NCBI RefSeq assembly: GCF_000002985.6
Contig: NC_003282.8
Span: 7,006,001-7,070,000 of the forward strand
DNA: 64,000 nucleotides
Source: Caenorhabditis elegans
Lineage: Eukaryota; Nematoda; Chromadorea; Rhabditida; Rhabditidae
Reading direction: 5' to 3'
Shown: piece by piece, positions 51,977 to 62,775 of the stretch
Position numbering within the stretch: the stretch's first letter is position 1
Layout of the letters: every line of letters starts with the position of its first letter
The notes under the pieces: generated by a model
What the model was told of the DNA's origin: nothing
Database searches by the model: none
Seen by the model: only the letters and a program-made list of their open reading frames with translations
Made by a program: the position numbers and the translations under genes

Positions 51977-53845
51977 ATGGTGGCCGACGAGCGAATCGCA
52001 GGAATGGTGGTTTTCCCGGTACGTGGAATTGCTGTTAGGAATGAAAGTTTTAAATAATATGAGATTTATATTGAATTCTCGAAATTTAGATCCTCATTAC
52101 ATGGAACGAAATAAAATATCTATGGTGCCAGAAACAGTCGTTAAAGTTTGAAAAATACTGCTGCAATATTTTTTGAGCTTAATGTTGTAATTGTCTAACA
52201 AGACTCACACTACATACAAAACAACCAAAGAAAATCAGCTCAGGCAGAGAAGGTTTTCCAATAAACAACTAAAGACTAGTACCGAAATCAGCCCAGTGAC
52301 TTTATTTTTTGCGTTTGCTGCAAATTCTTATAAAAGTAACTTTGGTACAAAGTTGACAAGAGCTGAGTAAAGCTAGAGTCGAGGAGTTTCTTTCCGAAGT
52401 CTCGAATTTCGGTAAAGCATGGGGAACTCTGTGTGGGAATTTGGCAAAACATAGGTAAGAAGAAGAAAAGGAGGCTTAAATCTTCAGACTGCTCAACCAC
52501 TGAATTATAAGAGTTTTGGTTAATGTATCACAAAAAGTAAACTTGAGGTCTTAAAGCATTAAATTTTCAAAAAATAAAATTTCAGATTGCACTAATTGGA
52601 GTAATGGCTAATTGGACAGTTGCTCTTTTGATTCGAAGACTACCTTCTCTTAAAAACTCATTTGGACGTCTAACTGCTTCTCAATCAATTGGAGATGCAA
52701 TACATTCAACTGTTTTTGCGTTCATCTTTTCACCAATGTGTTTCTTGTAAGTCCTATACATATTTATATTTTCAACAAAAAAAAATTTTAATAGGTAGAT
52801 ATTTTGTTAAGTTTTTTAATTTACAGTAGCGTGGAGATTATGAAAACGTACTCCTCAGCTTTTGGACATATTCTTCTAATTGCCTATGACATTTCAACAT
52901 ATTCTCACTTGTGCATTTCTTTGAATCGTTTTTGCTCAATTGTGGCTCCAATAAAATATGACACCATATTCAGGTAATTTCCGATTAAAACTGATTTTTT
53001 GTAACGTTTTAAATTTTGTTTTAGTATGTCCAACACCAAAAAGCTTATCATGTTTTCATGGGCGTGTGCTGTTCTTCCATCATTCTATTTATACATCTAC
53101 CGTAATACTCTAAATGACGTCAGAAGGGTCTATTAATGTTTTCATACTTTCAGAGGACTGCAGGTTTTATTACATTGAAGATTTTTGGGTGTTCACATTC
53201 TCCACGACACCAGTGTGCAACACAATTGTTTGGTATGCTGACTTCTTGAAGTATAACTCAATTGTTATTTCAATTGTAATTATTGATGTGATTACTGTAT
53301 CGAAAGTGAGAAGCTACAAAGCTGGAGTGAGTAAAGTTATATGTATATTTTGGGAATATCATTTTCAAAATTATTTATACGTTTTCCATTCAAGAAAATA
53401 ATTTTAAGCTCTCAAAAACAACGTCACAATCTCATGAAAAGAAACGAAGTGCTGAGATGAATTTCTTGAAGCAAGCATGTCTTCAAGCATTTGTGTTTGT
53501 CTGTGAGCTTATCACATACTTCCTGATTACTCCAAGAGTTGATGGAAGTGAAAGATGGCTTCGCTTTTTCCTATCAACTGTTGCATGGGTCTGTGTTCAC
53601 ATGCTGGATGGGTAAGTTAAAGAAATCAAAATATTTTATACAACATCTTTTTACTTTAGTGTCATCACTCTAAGCTTTAACAAAGAGTTCACTCAAACCA
53701 TATTCCGAGGAATCAAAATCAGTGAGTTTTTGATTTTATAGTGTTTGGAATAAATTTCTGAATTTCAGAAGATTTATCGGGACACATTGGTCATCATCAG
53801 GAAAACTCCTCAAATGCTGGGGCAACTCATACAACCAGACATTGA
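51977..53845 (+). CDS. Serpentine chemoreceptor, class srx-like
   Basis: Seven-transmembrane receptor expected in chemosensory neurons. Exons 51977-52018, 52586-52746, 52827-52973, 53025-53101, 53154-53326, 53409-53611, 53660-53721 and 53769-53845 give 313 residues with no break in frame. Family marks: IALIGVMANWTVALLI in TM1, SFGRLTASQSIGDAIHS, then YDISTYSHLCISLNRFCSIV at the TM3 end, CELITYFLITP in TM6 and a LDGVITLSFNKEF TM7 end. These fit srx rather than sra, str or srw. All splice sites are regular. It looks intact, unlike the srw relic next to it. Confidence 0.87.
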
Positions 53846-54191
53846 TTTCATTAATGTATCAACAAATTTGTACAGATGTGTCTTACTTTTTTGCATAATC
53901 AAGAAATTTCCTACCGAATTGTGAACTTACTTATGATTTCTGTTTTTTGAAACCCCAATAAAGCGAACCTCATTTCCAGTTTTCCTATCCAGCAATTTTA
54001 AATTGAGTAATTTTTTAAAATCAAAATTTTGATTGATATTAATATTACATGAGGGAGAATTATTTTTTGCAGAAAAATATCTTCCTAATTTATCTTTGCT
54101 AAATCGGACAGTACTTTTACCAAATTACGGTAAAATAAATAATTTGTATACAACAATACATCTACAATTAATATACAGTGAAAATAAAGAG

Positions 54192-55799
54192 TTAATTAGA
54201 ATTTTTCTGACGAGCTTGTCCACTTGCTCCAGTGCGACTCACTCGCGATGACTTGAAAATCTGAAACAAGTATAACAAATTACTAGGAACTTTTTTAAAT
54301 TTACTCACTGTATTTGTATCCTCTTTTTTGCAGCAGAAAAATGTCTTAACAGTTTCTCGATATGGTTAGAAACTGCGAGAGAAATAAGGCACTGGATAAG
54401 AGAATTGAATGTTACAAATATTTTGAGAAGTGATAACACCGTTGTGATTATTGTTCTAAAATAGTGTAGAAAGATTTGAATATTGATAACTAGTTCTTAC
54501 AATGGTTCAAAAACCTCCTGATTAATAAGGATTCCTTGGACAACAGTTATGGCTCCGAGTGGTCCATCAGCAAGCATAAATGTTGTTGTCATTAAAGTGA
54601 CAAGAAATGTAGTCCGATCGGTTTTACTTCTAAAATTCAACAGTTTGTTAACTGAAGTAGTGCAGGCTAAAACCAACTTTTCATTAGGATTTCTTAGTTG
54701 AGCCATACTGATTTTTTTCCTAGCCATTTTTAGTTCAATCACTAGGAAAACTGTCAAACCGGGAGAATAATTGCAGCGAGTACCTGAAAAAATTAAAATA
54801 TTATATTAACTTTGAAGTTGAATGAGGTCATATCATAAGTATGTTTAAATTTTAAACTAACCTTCAATGTTCCGTCTGTAACTAAATAAAATTGGAAAGC
54901 TTGGTCAGCACTTAAAATTACAAGATCTCTCAAATCTAGCAGATACTGAACCTCCGAATAGTTTTTAGGGAAATTTGGGCAGCTAAATATTTTAAATTTT
55001 CTGATAAAGTGATAAGAGATTAACTTACTGATCAGCAGGTATCCAGGGTTTATCAAATGCGACAATTCGAGCTCTTCCAAAATAAAAAGCAGAGATTAGT
55101 ACGGTTATGAAAAGGGCAAAAAAATGATATTTTAATTCCAAATATTTGCGTTGAAGAATGATTTAATTTTGGATTTATTGTGCTTTTCACAATGAGAAGC
55201 CGAATAGATCCAAGTAAGATTCCAAGTAACGTAGACAGCCGACGTGAACATTCTCCGATTGCCAATACAAGTACACTAATCAGAGTTTTAATGAATGTCG
55301 TGGAGTTTGTGATGAAAAATATTTCTTTTTGAATAAAAAACAAGGTCGTTTTTTCTCAACTATATTTTGTAAAGTGTTTTTAGTGCTCACTGTACAGTAA
55401 GAATTGAAAATGTACATTAAGAATTGCACAAACCACTAGAAGTGCACAATTTTATTTTTGTTTTTAAGTAGCTTAAGACGTGATTGTTTTTAGTTTTCCG
55501 GTGCATCGAGCACAAAAATCTTCGAACACATACCACTCTACATCAGATATCAAGAAAATTGTGATACTATTATACAGAATACATAGCATTGTCAATAGAT
55601 CACAAATTGAGATTCCAATCATTATACAATTAATACTACTAGTTCTCATTGATTTTCTTGTAAAAATGAAAAACTGAAATACATTAAGAATAACTCCAAT
55701 ACATGCTGGAGCAAGTTCAAAATAAATATAGTTTACGGAAAGAAAAGTGAAAATTTTCACGAATGGGTCCTCGTCCATTTCAATCAATATTTGAGGCAA
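54192..55799 (-). pseudogene. Serpentine chemoreceptor, class srw-like, frameshifted
   Basis: The first exon (55799 down to about 55473) encodes an srw-type TM1-TM2 block, GVILNVFQFFIFTRKSMRTS then SSINCIMIGISICDL. Further pieces follow in order: RRLSTLLGILLGSIRLLIVK, FFALFITVLISAFYFGRARI with WIPADQ, DLRDLVILSADQAFQFYLV, then LTVFLVIELKMARKK, and FNSLIQCLISLAVSN near the end. A T7 run near 55118 shifts the frame; T6 would keep it. A second shift sits between IILP and LTVFL near 54760. With two independent shifts this is most likely a dead gene. Confidence 0.7.
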
Positions 55800-57573
55800 T
55801 GATATTATAATTTTTTAATCGAAAGCTTGATCGGTCTTCGGGTACATGAAATAGATTTCTGGACAACAGAAAAAAGTGAGAAATGTAAAATTAGAGCTTT
55901 TCAAACAAAAGACAATTATCACCTGCATTAAATGTCACATAATCTATGCCACGTGTGTCATATTTCATCGGCACAACCTACACTTAAAAATCGAGATAGT
56001 CGTACATCACAATTGCAAAGAAAAGTTTGACAATTATAAAAGTGATGTTTGCTTAAAAAGATTATTAGTCGGCTATACACTTTTACGCAATTTGGCAGCT
56101 GGTGACTGAGATTTAAATAGTTTGAAATTTTTAAAATTGTAAATAAAAAAATAAACTGTAACGAGTATCGATTGCAAAGAAACTGTCAATGTTGAACAAA
56201 ACAATTATTAAGGAAAAACTCTTCTAAATCAATTGAGTTTTGGTAAATTGCCAAATATTCACGAAGTTTGGATTTATCTGGACGATTTTTGCATGAACGA
56301 ATTCACAAATGATAAAAACAAGCAGAAAATCTTTTCTTCGACTTCCAAAACTATGACATAATTTTAATACAAGTTTACTGATAACCTGGATTAAAAGCCA
56401 GTTTTTAGCTATACATTAAAAAATTTTCTAAAAACTTCTGAATAATTTTACTATGATTTTTTTAAATTTTTAAACTATTGGATTAGGTCAAACAAATAAT
56501 CTATTTCTATGCTGTAGTTTACAAAATTGAACTAAAGCAACACAGGACAAATCAATAATTATTGTTAACAGGCCAAAATCTTTTATATTTTTGATGAAAA
56601 TTTAAAAATTAATTTTATTTTTTGGATCTAAATACATTTTTTAATACAGAACGGCTACAGAATTTTGCAATAGCTGCACTAGTTGCCTTCGAAACTTTCA
56701 TTACAAACATAAGTTCAAGCTAGCTTCTATTTCAAAGATTTTTGAGCTGGATCTTTAAGAGAATAATTATAAATATGTATATTATATGAATATTATGAAC
56801 ATGGTTATCATTTTCCCACAAACTTTATAATTATCCCTAACACAATAATATTGGGAAAACAAGAAAAAACTTTTAATTGCCAACTGCAATTACATTAGAA
56901 ACAAAACTTTCTCTCATTTACAGCTGCTGAAAATTCCAAAAAAAAACATATTTTTCTCGTTTAAATGAAAGTTGGCCCGTGACGAATTGAGTTTTGTGTT
57001 GAATACGTAAGTCGGTTAGCAGTTAATTACACTTACCCGAGTAAGAATACAGGCTGAGAATAAATTATAGCTATATATAACAAAGCAGCGCAAAAGTTAT
57101 GGTGAAAATTAAAGAGAATCACAGTTTTAAAAAGAAACAGTATGAATTTTTGCCTTTAGAATTCGAAGAGTCAGTTTATTTGCGCATTGGGCCTATCAGC
57201 AACTGAAAACTATAATATACCGTAACGGTCAAATTTCAAATGCTCCATTATTATCTTCTTACATTATTTTCATTTAATAGTTTTAAATTTGAATAAGGTA
57301 TTTCAAACTCAAATTTCGAGACAAAGGATAATCATAAAGGTTTATTTAGAAATTTGTTAACGAATAAGGCAAAAAGGTTTAAAAAAACACTCATTTGGTA
57401 CATATTATTATTGTTCTACACTCATAATCATTTGGAATGTTTGGTGATTGGAATTCCAAACAAGAATTTGTATTGTTGCTTTCACACCATCATCTTTCAA
57501 TTATTATTTTCTTTTCTTGAGGTAGAATTCTGGAAAAATTATAAGGGATCACATCTCAACTCTCTTCAGTGGC
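55800..57573. other. AT-rich intergenic interval, nothing recognised
   Basis: About 1.8 kb of very AT-rich DNA. No spliced or family-like reading frame, RNA or clear repeat is visible. Confidence 0.5.
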
Positions 57574-58497
57574 TTACCCGTGCCGTGGAAAATAATGCGA
57601 AAAAGGGATTCCTTCTATCAGCTCTTCCCATTTCAATTTTAATTTGCTAACTTTCAAACAACTGAGTTTCTTCTGATTTCCATTCATCCAGTCTTTAATA
57701 TAAATATTTAGATCTTTCATATCCAATCCGTTGGAAATAACAATTGTTTCACAGTGGTATTCTAGCACGTTCTTAATACATACAACGGGATATAAATTCA
57801 ATGTCTTCAAGTTGAATTTTTTATTGCATTCGAATTTCTCACTTGAATCTATAAAAAAGTTAAATCTGTCCGACACATTTATATTCTCCAATAATGAGCG
57901 TATTTCCCTATTGTCCTGGAATTGTTTCGTCTGATTTGAACCTAGCATTGGTAAATGCCGGTTGATAATGAAGAAGCCAGTCAATGAATGACTGAATCTG
58001 GGTAGTCACTTTACCGAAGTTAACTTCGAAGTTTAATGGAGGATTACTGAAAAGGTTTAGAAGAAAAGTAGTCAGCTTCAATGCTCCAGTCCATTGATCC
58101 TGCCAATACGTGGCTTCGATATTCTCACTAAACACGGCTTCATCAAAAATATATCTAGGTTGTAATCGACTGTCTTCTGATGTTTCGAATTGATCTTTAA
58201 ACGTTTCGAGACTTCCCGTGATAAGGCGGTCATAGAGTGTGACGCCAGGACTGTTTTGACAAAAAATACCGAATAAACTACTATTCGGCTCAAATTCAGC
58301 TGATAATCTATAGCGATCTTTTAATAATCCGTTTTGAAAGTAGAGATATATCGATTCTGAAATCAGAATTAATAAAAGTAGGAGGTAATTGTTTTTTAAA
58401 CTTACATTAAGACAAGGTTCATATTGAGAATAACACTCTTCTTCACAAGAAATGGGAGACGACAGAGAGGGAACGGAACAAAATTACGGTGGGACAT
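57574..58497 (-). pseudogene. F-box / FBA2-type gene, frameshifted
   Basis: Minus-strand start MSHRNFVPFPLCRLPFL is an F-box beginning (FPL-RLP). Its donor (after 58406) and the next exon (acceptor before 58356, reading SIYLYFQNGLLKDRYRLSAEF) do not join in frame: phase 2 meets an exon needing phase 1. Later the frame changes again between IDWLLHYQPAFTNA and DNREIRSLLENI (about 57930). After that comes an FBA2-like end, ISNGLDMKDLNIYIKDWMNG. It is colinear with the intact F-box gene at 59396-62014, which lies head-to-head with it. A sequencing-error explanation would need two errors. Confidence 0.65.
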
Positions 58498-58669
58498 AAT
58501 TTCAAGAATGACAATAACTGTGCAATTGGACAATATGAAAAAAGAGGATAGAACAGTGAAATAGTGCAACTCTGCGGCACACTACTATTGGATTCCAATA
58601 GGTGCAATAACCGCTCAATACTGCATCAACAGTGACGTAATAAGTCACCTTCTTTGTTATTTTCTTCCC

Positions 58670-58805
58670 ACAGGGTGAGCCCATTTGTGTCTTCTATTAA
58701 TGACATCTGCCTTATTTTTTTAAAGATAATACTTTGTCCTGTGGGATGCTGATCGGGAAAGTGGATTCACCTTATGAGCACACCTTACGGCATTGTACCC
58801 CGTTG
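58670..58805 (+). repeat. Diverged duplicate segment, copy A
   Basis: Shares CCCACAGG, AGCCCAT, TGTGTCTTC, GACATCTG, AAGATAATAC and GTGGGAT in the same order with copy B at 59220-59383, plus GGGAAAGT and a final CCTT/CGTT-GC motif. Identity looks like roughly 65-70 percent by eye. Confidence 0.6.
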
Positions 58806-59219
58806 CAAAAAATTAATAAGACTTCTACCATTTAAGAAGTAAAAATTCTTTATCAATCCGCATTTATTGTAGATCATACCGCGATGAGACAACCTCACAC
58901 CTTGTGTTGCTAAAAGCAGATTCTCTTGCTCCGTATTTGCGACAATTGTTCGCAGAATTGGAGCAGAATGTACTTTGAGTGTACACACGATTTTTAATAG
59001 TAATTTATCCAGGATTTACGAATAATTATTTTTTGAAGGTAAAAAATTACAGCATGATCTATAACTGTGATCATAACTCATTTCTCATTTCTAACTCTTT
59101 CTAACACTATATCTCACTTCTGAAATAATTACCAATCTAATCTAAAATAACCACTGAAGACTAAAACAGCTGTGCTGTCATAAATTTAGATGTCATTACT
59201 CTCTACATAATAGTTGTTT

Positions 59220-59383
59220 CCCACAGGAAAAGCCCATGTGTGTCTTCAAACACAACTCCCATTAGCGACATCTGGTATCTCCTTTTAAGATAATACGGTG
59301 CCTCGTGGGATATTGAATGGTTGGGAAAGTAGAATGCACCATGTGCACGGAGACCTCATTCCAACGTCATACCTCCTTGCACC
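59220..59383 (+). repeat. Diverged duplicate segment, copy B
   Basis: Second copy of the element at 58670-58805, in the same orientation. It ends 12 bp before the F-box gene ATG, so it probably overlaps that gene's promoter or 5' UTR. Confidence 0.6.
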
Positions 59384-59395
59384 TCAGTTTTCTGA

Positions 59396-62014
59396 ATGTC
59401 TACTCCATTTCATCTACTGAAACTTCCACTCGTTGCTCAACAAGAAGTTTTCAAAAAATTTGAAATCGTCGACATGTAAGTTGTGTTTCTTTATAGGCTT
59501 AAGACAATGCAAATCAATAACTAATACATTACAGTGTTGAAATTTCGTTCACATCCACCCGAGTGCGAGACACCCTCCGATCTACCAGGTTACGAGCAGT
59601 TGAACACCATGTCAAGTTTTCTCATGACTATCCGTACATTACGACAAAGAGTAAGAACGATGGAGAGTGTTGTTTACGACTGGTGTTCCTTCCATTCCCT
59701 TTGTCGATCCAAAACAGGCCGGATATGAAAATCGGCTGTCACCAATTTGGCAAATGGTAAGTAATATTTTTTACAACATTCACGGCAGATTCTTGACTTA
59801 TTGAATTTAACTTTCGCAAGAAGCTTGTGGGCTTCGAATGGGCCGCTACTAGATAACAGATTCCTACTTAAATTAACAGGAATGCCATGTGTGTCGCGTT
59901 TCTGCCGCATCCTGTAAAATGTATTACAAAGTTTTGCAGCGAGAAAACACGAGAAAGAAACTTGTGAAATGAGAACAAACCTATATTCTAATCGCGCCAT
60001 GAATGGGCTCCAAGAGCCGTTAGTTGACAAGTTGCCATTTTGAATAAGTCTTTTAAAAGTCGTCGCAAGAAACGTTGGTCAAGAAGTGGCAAGAGTCGAC
60101 CAACTTTTCCTGAGAGAAGGTTTCTCCGTAGTTTGATCAATCTTTGTCGATATTTTGGCAAAATAAAATTTGAGTGACTTCGGTCTTGTAGTGAGCATCA
60201 GGGCTGGTGCAAAAAAATTTTCGACCAAAAAACAAAAAACAAAAAATTTTTTGGTCGAACTTTGGACCAGTGCTGTGCGGCTCTCGGCTCTCGGCGCGAG
60301 CCGAGAGCCGGCATTTTGGAGCTTTTCCGGCTCTTGGCGAGAGCCGAGAGCCGACACCAAATGTGAACTCGGCTCTCGGCGCCAGCCGAGAGCCAACTTT
60401 TTTCAAGAGCCGCACAGCACTGCTTTGGACCAAAAAACAAAAAACAAAAAATCGAATTTTTCAAAAAAACCAAAAAAACCAAAAAAACAAAAAAATAAAA
60501 CAAAAAAAAATTCAATGTTTGAAAAAAAATTTAAAAAATTGAACAAACGGAAGGTTTTTTGTTCTTATTTGTTTAATTTTTGCTGAATCAGTGTTGTAAT
60601 GTATTTTTTGGTTTTTTTTTGTTTTTTTGGTCTCAAAAAACCAAAAAAAACCAAAAAAACAATTTTTTCCAGAAAAACCAAAAAAACAAAAAACCAAAAA
60701 AACAACAAAAAAAAACAGCCCTGGTGAGCATATACTGCTGAGTATCTTCGAACAAAGTTGGGAAGTTGGCAAACCTTTTGGAAAACTTGCTCAAGTTTGA
60801 TCTAACTTTTGCCAAAAGTTAACCCAAGTTTAATACAACACATGAAACGTCTGGAAGATTTAGAGTGTGCTCATTTGAAGACTAAACGAAATTATTTGCA
60901 GCTTTGTGCCAGATGACACCATTCTATGCACTCATCACAATGTGGAATTCGCGGCATCAATCCTTTTTGACTACATTTTTGCAATCTTCCCAGGACCTGT
61001 AGATCTCAAGCTTAGCGTTTGTAACATTCGAAATTTGAGTTCGTTACTGCTCAACAAGAACTTCACAAACTGCCAAAAGCTTGAAGTGCACGAAACAGCT
61101 GAAACTGAAGTGTGCCCACTAGATTTGGAGGAAATTGTGAAGGAGGTTCGCGTGGAAAAAGAGATTAACATTTATACTACACAGTGTGAAACAGTTCGAA
61201 TTGAACAGGTAAAACTTTTGAGATTAAATTTATATTATTGTATAGTTCTTCAGATTTTCAACTTGGAAACTGTCATCTTACACAATGCACAATGGATAAC
61301 TTTACCTGATCTTCTATCTTTGAACTGCAGATTTGGAAGTTTTAGAAAATTTAATATAAATCAAAATTTATTGGAAGCATTCTCTAAAAATTGGTTAAAT
61401 TCGAAGAGCAGGACATTGGAGTTTATGAAGTTTGGATTCCCGGAGCACGGTGTAAGTTTTCAATGGAACAAGTCTGAGTTGCCATTGAAACCATGGAATC
61501 CTCAAATAAGATCGCGTTATTACTAGTGAGTTTTTGAGGAAGGGGACTTTTCTCAATTAGAATTCAAATTTTCAGTCTGAAAAAAGATCTTTCACTGGCT
61601 GGAATCGAGAAGTCATTTGGTTCAAACTACATCGATTGCTCGGAAGGATTGGATATTATTCGTTCAGATGGTCTCACGGCAACAATACTTATTCAAGATA
61701 ATTTTGATAAGAATATATTGTTTCTTGTTTGGCGTGATCCTCATCCTGAAAATTCAAGAATCACTGAATTGAAAGAGCAGATCTTAGTGGAAATAGATGC
61801 ATACACAGAAGCCAAAACCCAGCAAACGAATCCATACTTTACACACATTTCTGACAGTTTCATGAACGATACAGAAAGTACTGAATATGATTTATTTGGA
61901 ATTGATATGTTTCTGAAGTTATCACCAAAAGATGTTATTTACGAAAAAGTGGAGAAAGTTTTCCGATTGAAAAAGGAAATCAAAATGTTGAGAGAACAAA
62001 AATTCGATGTTTAA
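59396..62014 (+). CDS. F-box protein with FBA2 domain (fbxb-like)
   Basis: Nematode F-box proteins recruit targets to SCF ubiquitin ligases. Exons 59396-59475, 59535-59756, 60902-61208, 61254-61525 and 61576-62014 join in matching phases to give 439 residues. The N-terminal F-box reads FHLLKLPLVAQQEVFKKFEI then VEISFTSTRVRDTL. The C-terminal half is FBA2-like: WITLPDLLSLNC, FSKNWLNSKSRTLEFMKF, then DIIRSDGLTATILI and FLVWRDPHPENSRI. The second intron is 1,145 bp and holds two nested hAT-type elements, which would hide the link between exons 2 and 3 from simple gene finders. The F-box family is expanded and fast evolving in C. elegans. The reading frame is intact. Confidence 0.8.
60199..60723. 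mobile_element. hAT-type nonautonomous element (outer)
   Basis: The 525-bp element begins CAGGGCTG and ends CAGCCCTG. It is flanked by a perfect 8-bp duplication GTGAGCAT at 60191-60198 and 60724-60731. Eight-bp target duplications and CAGGG/CAGNG ends are hallmarks of the hAT superfamily. The interior is A/C-rich low-complexity DNA (runs of CAAAAAAC) and encodes no transposase. A second element is inserted within it. Confidence 0.85.
60268..60422. mobile_element. hAT-type MITE nested inside the outer element
   Basis: The 155-bp element has perfect 17-bp terminal inverted repeats CAGTGCTGTGCGGCTCT. It is flanked by the 8-bp duplication CTTTGGAC at 60260-60267 and 60423-60430. Its interior holds GGCTCTCGGC and CCGAGAGCC units in both orientations, so the whole forms a strong GC-rich hairpin. 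Duplication of outer-element sequence on both sides shows it landed after the outer element. Confidence 0.88.
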
Positions 62015-62145
62015 TGCATGTTCCGTGTTTTTAATGTAATGTATGTATATTTAATTTTGCTAATTTTTAATATATTGTTTCTTATTTCAAATCTTCTATA
62101 AACATTTTCTTTATAAGGATTTTTCCATGTCCATATGTAGGCAAA

Positions 62146-62330
62146 TACTCATTGACTCCAAAATCATTGTGACCTGTTCTCATTGCCTACCCTTGCTCAT
62201 TGACTACCCTTGCTCTTTGCCTACCTCTTTCTCATTGACTACCTGTGCTCATTGCCTACTTGTTGCTCGTTGACTACCTTTTCTCATTGCCTACTCTTTC
62301 TCATTTCCTACACTTTGCTCATTGTCTACA
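62146..62330 (+). repeat. Imperfect tandem repeat (about 20-bp CTCATTGCCTAC units)
   Basis: About nine or ten diverged copies of a unit like TTCTCATTGCCTACCCTTG, alternating CATTGCC and CATTGAC forms. It is 130-320 bp after the F-box gene stop. No in-frame protein explains it. Confidence 0.8.
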
Positions 62331-62657
62331 CGTTTTCTTCATCAGTCAAGAGGCACGTACAAGGACCGTATTCCAAGAATACATCAAAGGTACATCTACT
62401 CAATTTGTTCATTCATTCAAAGGGTATATATATATTTACAATCTTTCAATCTGTACACAACATTTCGGGCAGCAATTAGTAGTAGCTGAGTCATGTTTTA
62501 ATTTATATTAATTTTGATAGGACACGCAAAGGCTGGGCATCATTCATTATCCATCAACATTAATAGCAACAATAGCAACAAAAAACAACAATTAAAAACT
62601 TGAAAAAAAGTGGCAAAGAACGTAAAATCAATAACAATGAAATTTGGCATAAGAAAT

Positions 62658-62775
62658 TCATTCGGAGTCGGAGTCAATCACTCGTTTTCTGCTTTTGAGC
62701 ATATAGGAACATGACGCCGTAGTATTAGACATGTCAGATAAGGATGCAATGGAGTTGATGGTGGTTTTCGATCTA
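62658..62775 (-). CDS. Possible 3'-terminal exon ending KSRKRVIDSDSE
   Basis: Minus strand after an acceptor-like TTTTTAG (about 62776): SKTTINSIASLSDMSNTT, then ASCSYMLKSRKRVIDSDSE and stop. The basic cluster with an acidic tail is typical of a nuclear protein C-terminus. It lies at the outer end of the palindrome arm. I cannot build upstream exons with confidence, so this is a fragment or a relic. Confidence 0.35.

Noticed and set aside
60079-60586. Several overlapping ORFs in both strands
   Set aside because: They are produced by the low-complexity interior and GGCTCTCGG repeats of the nested hAT elements.
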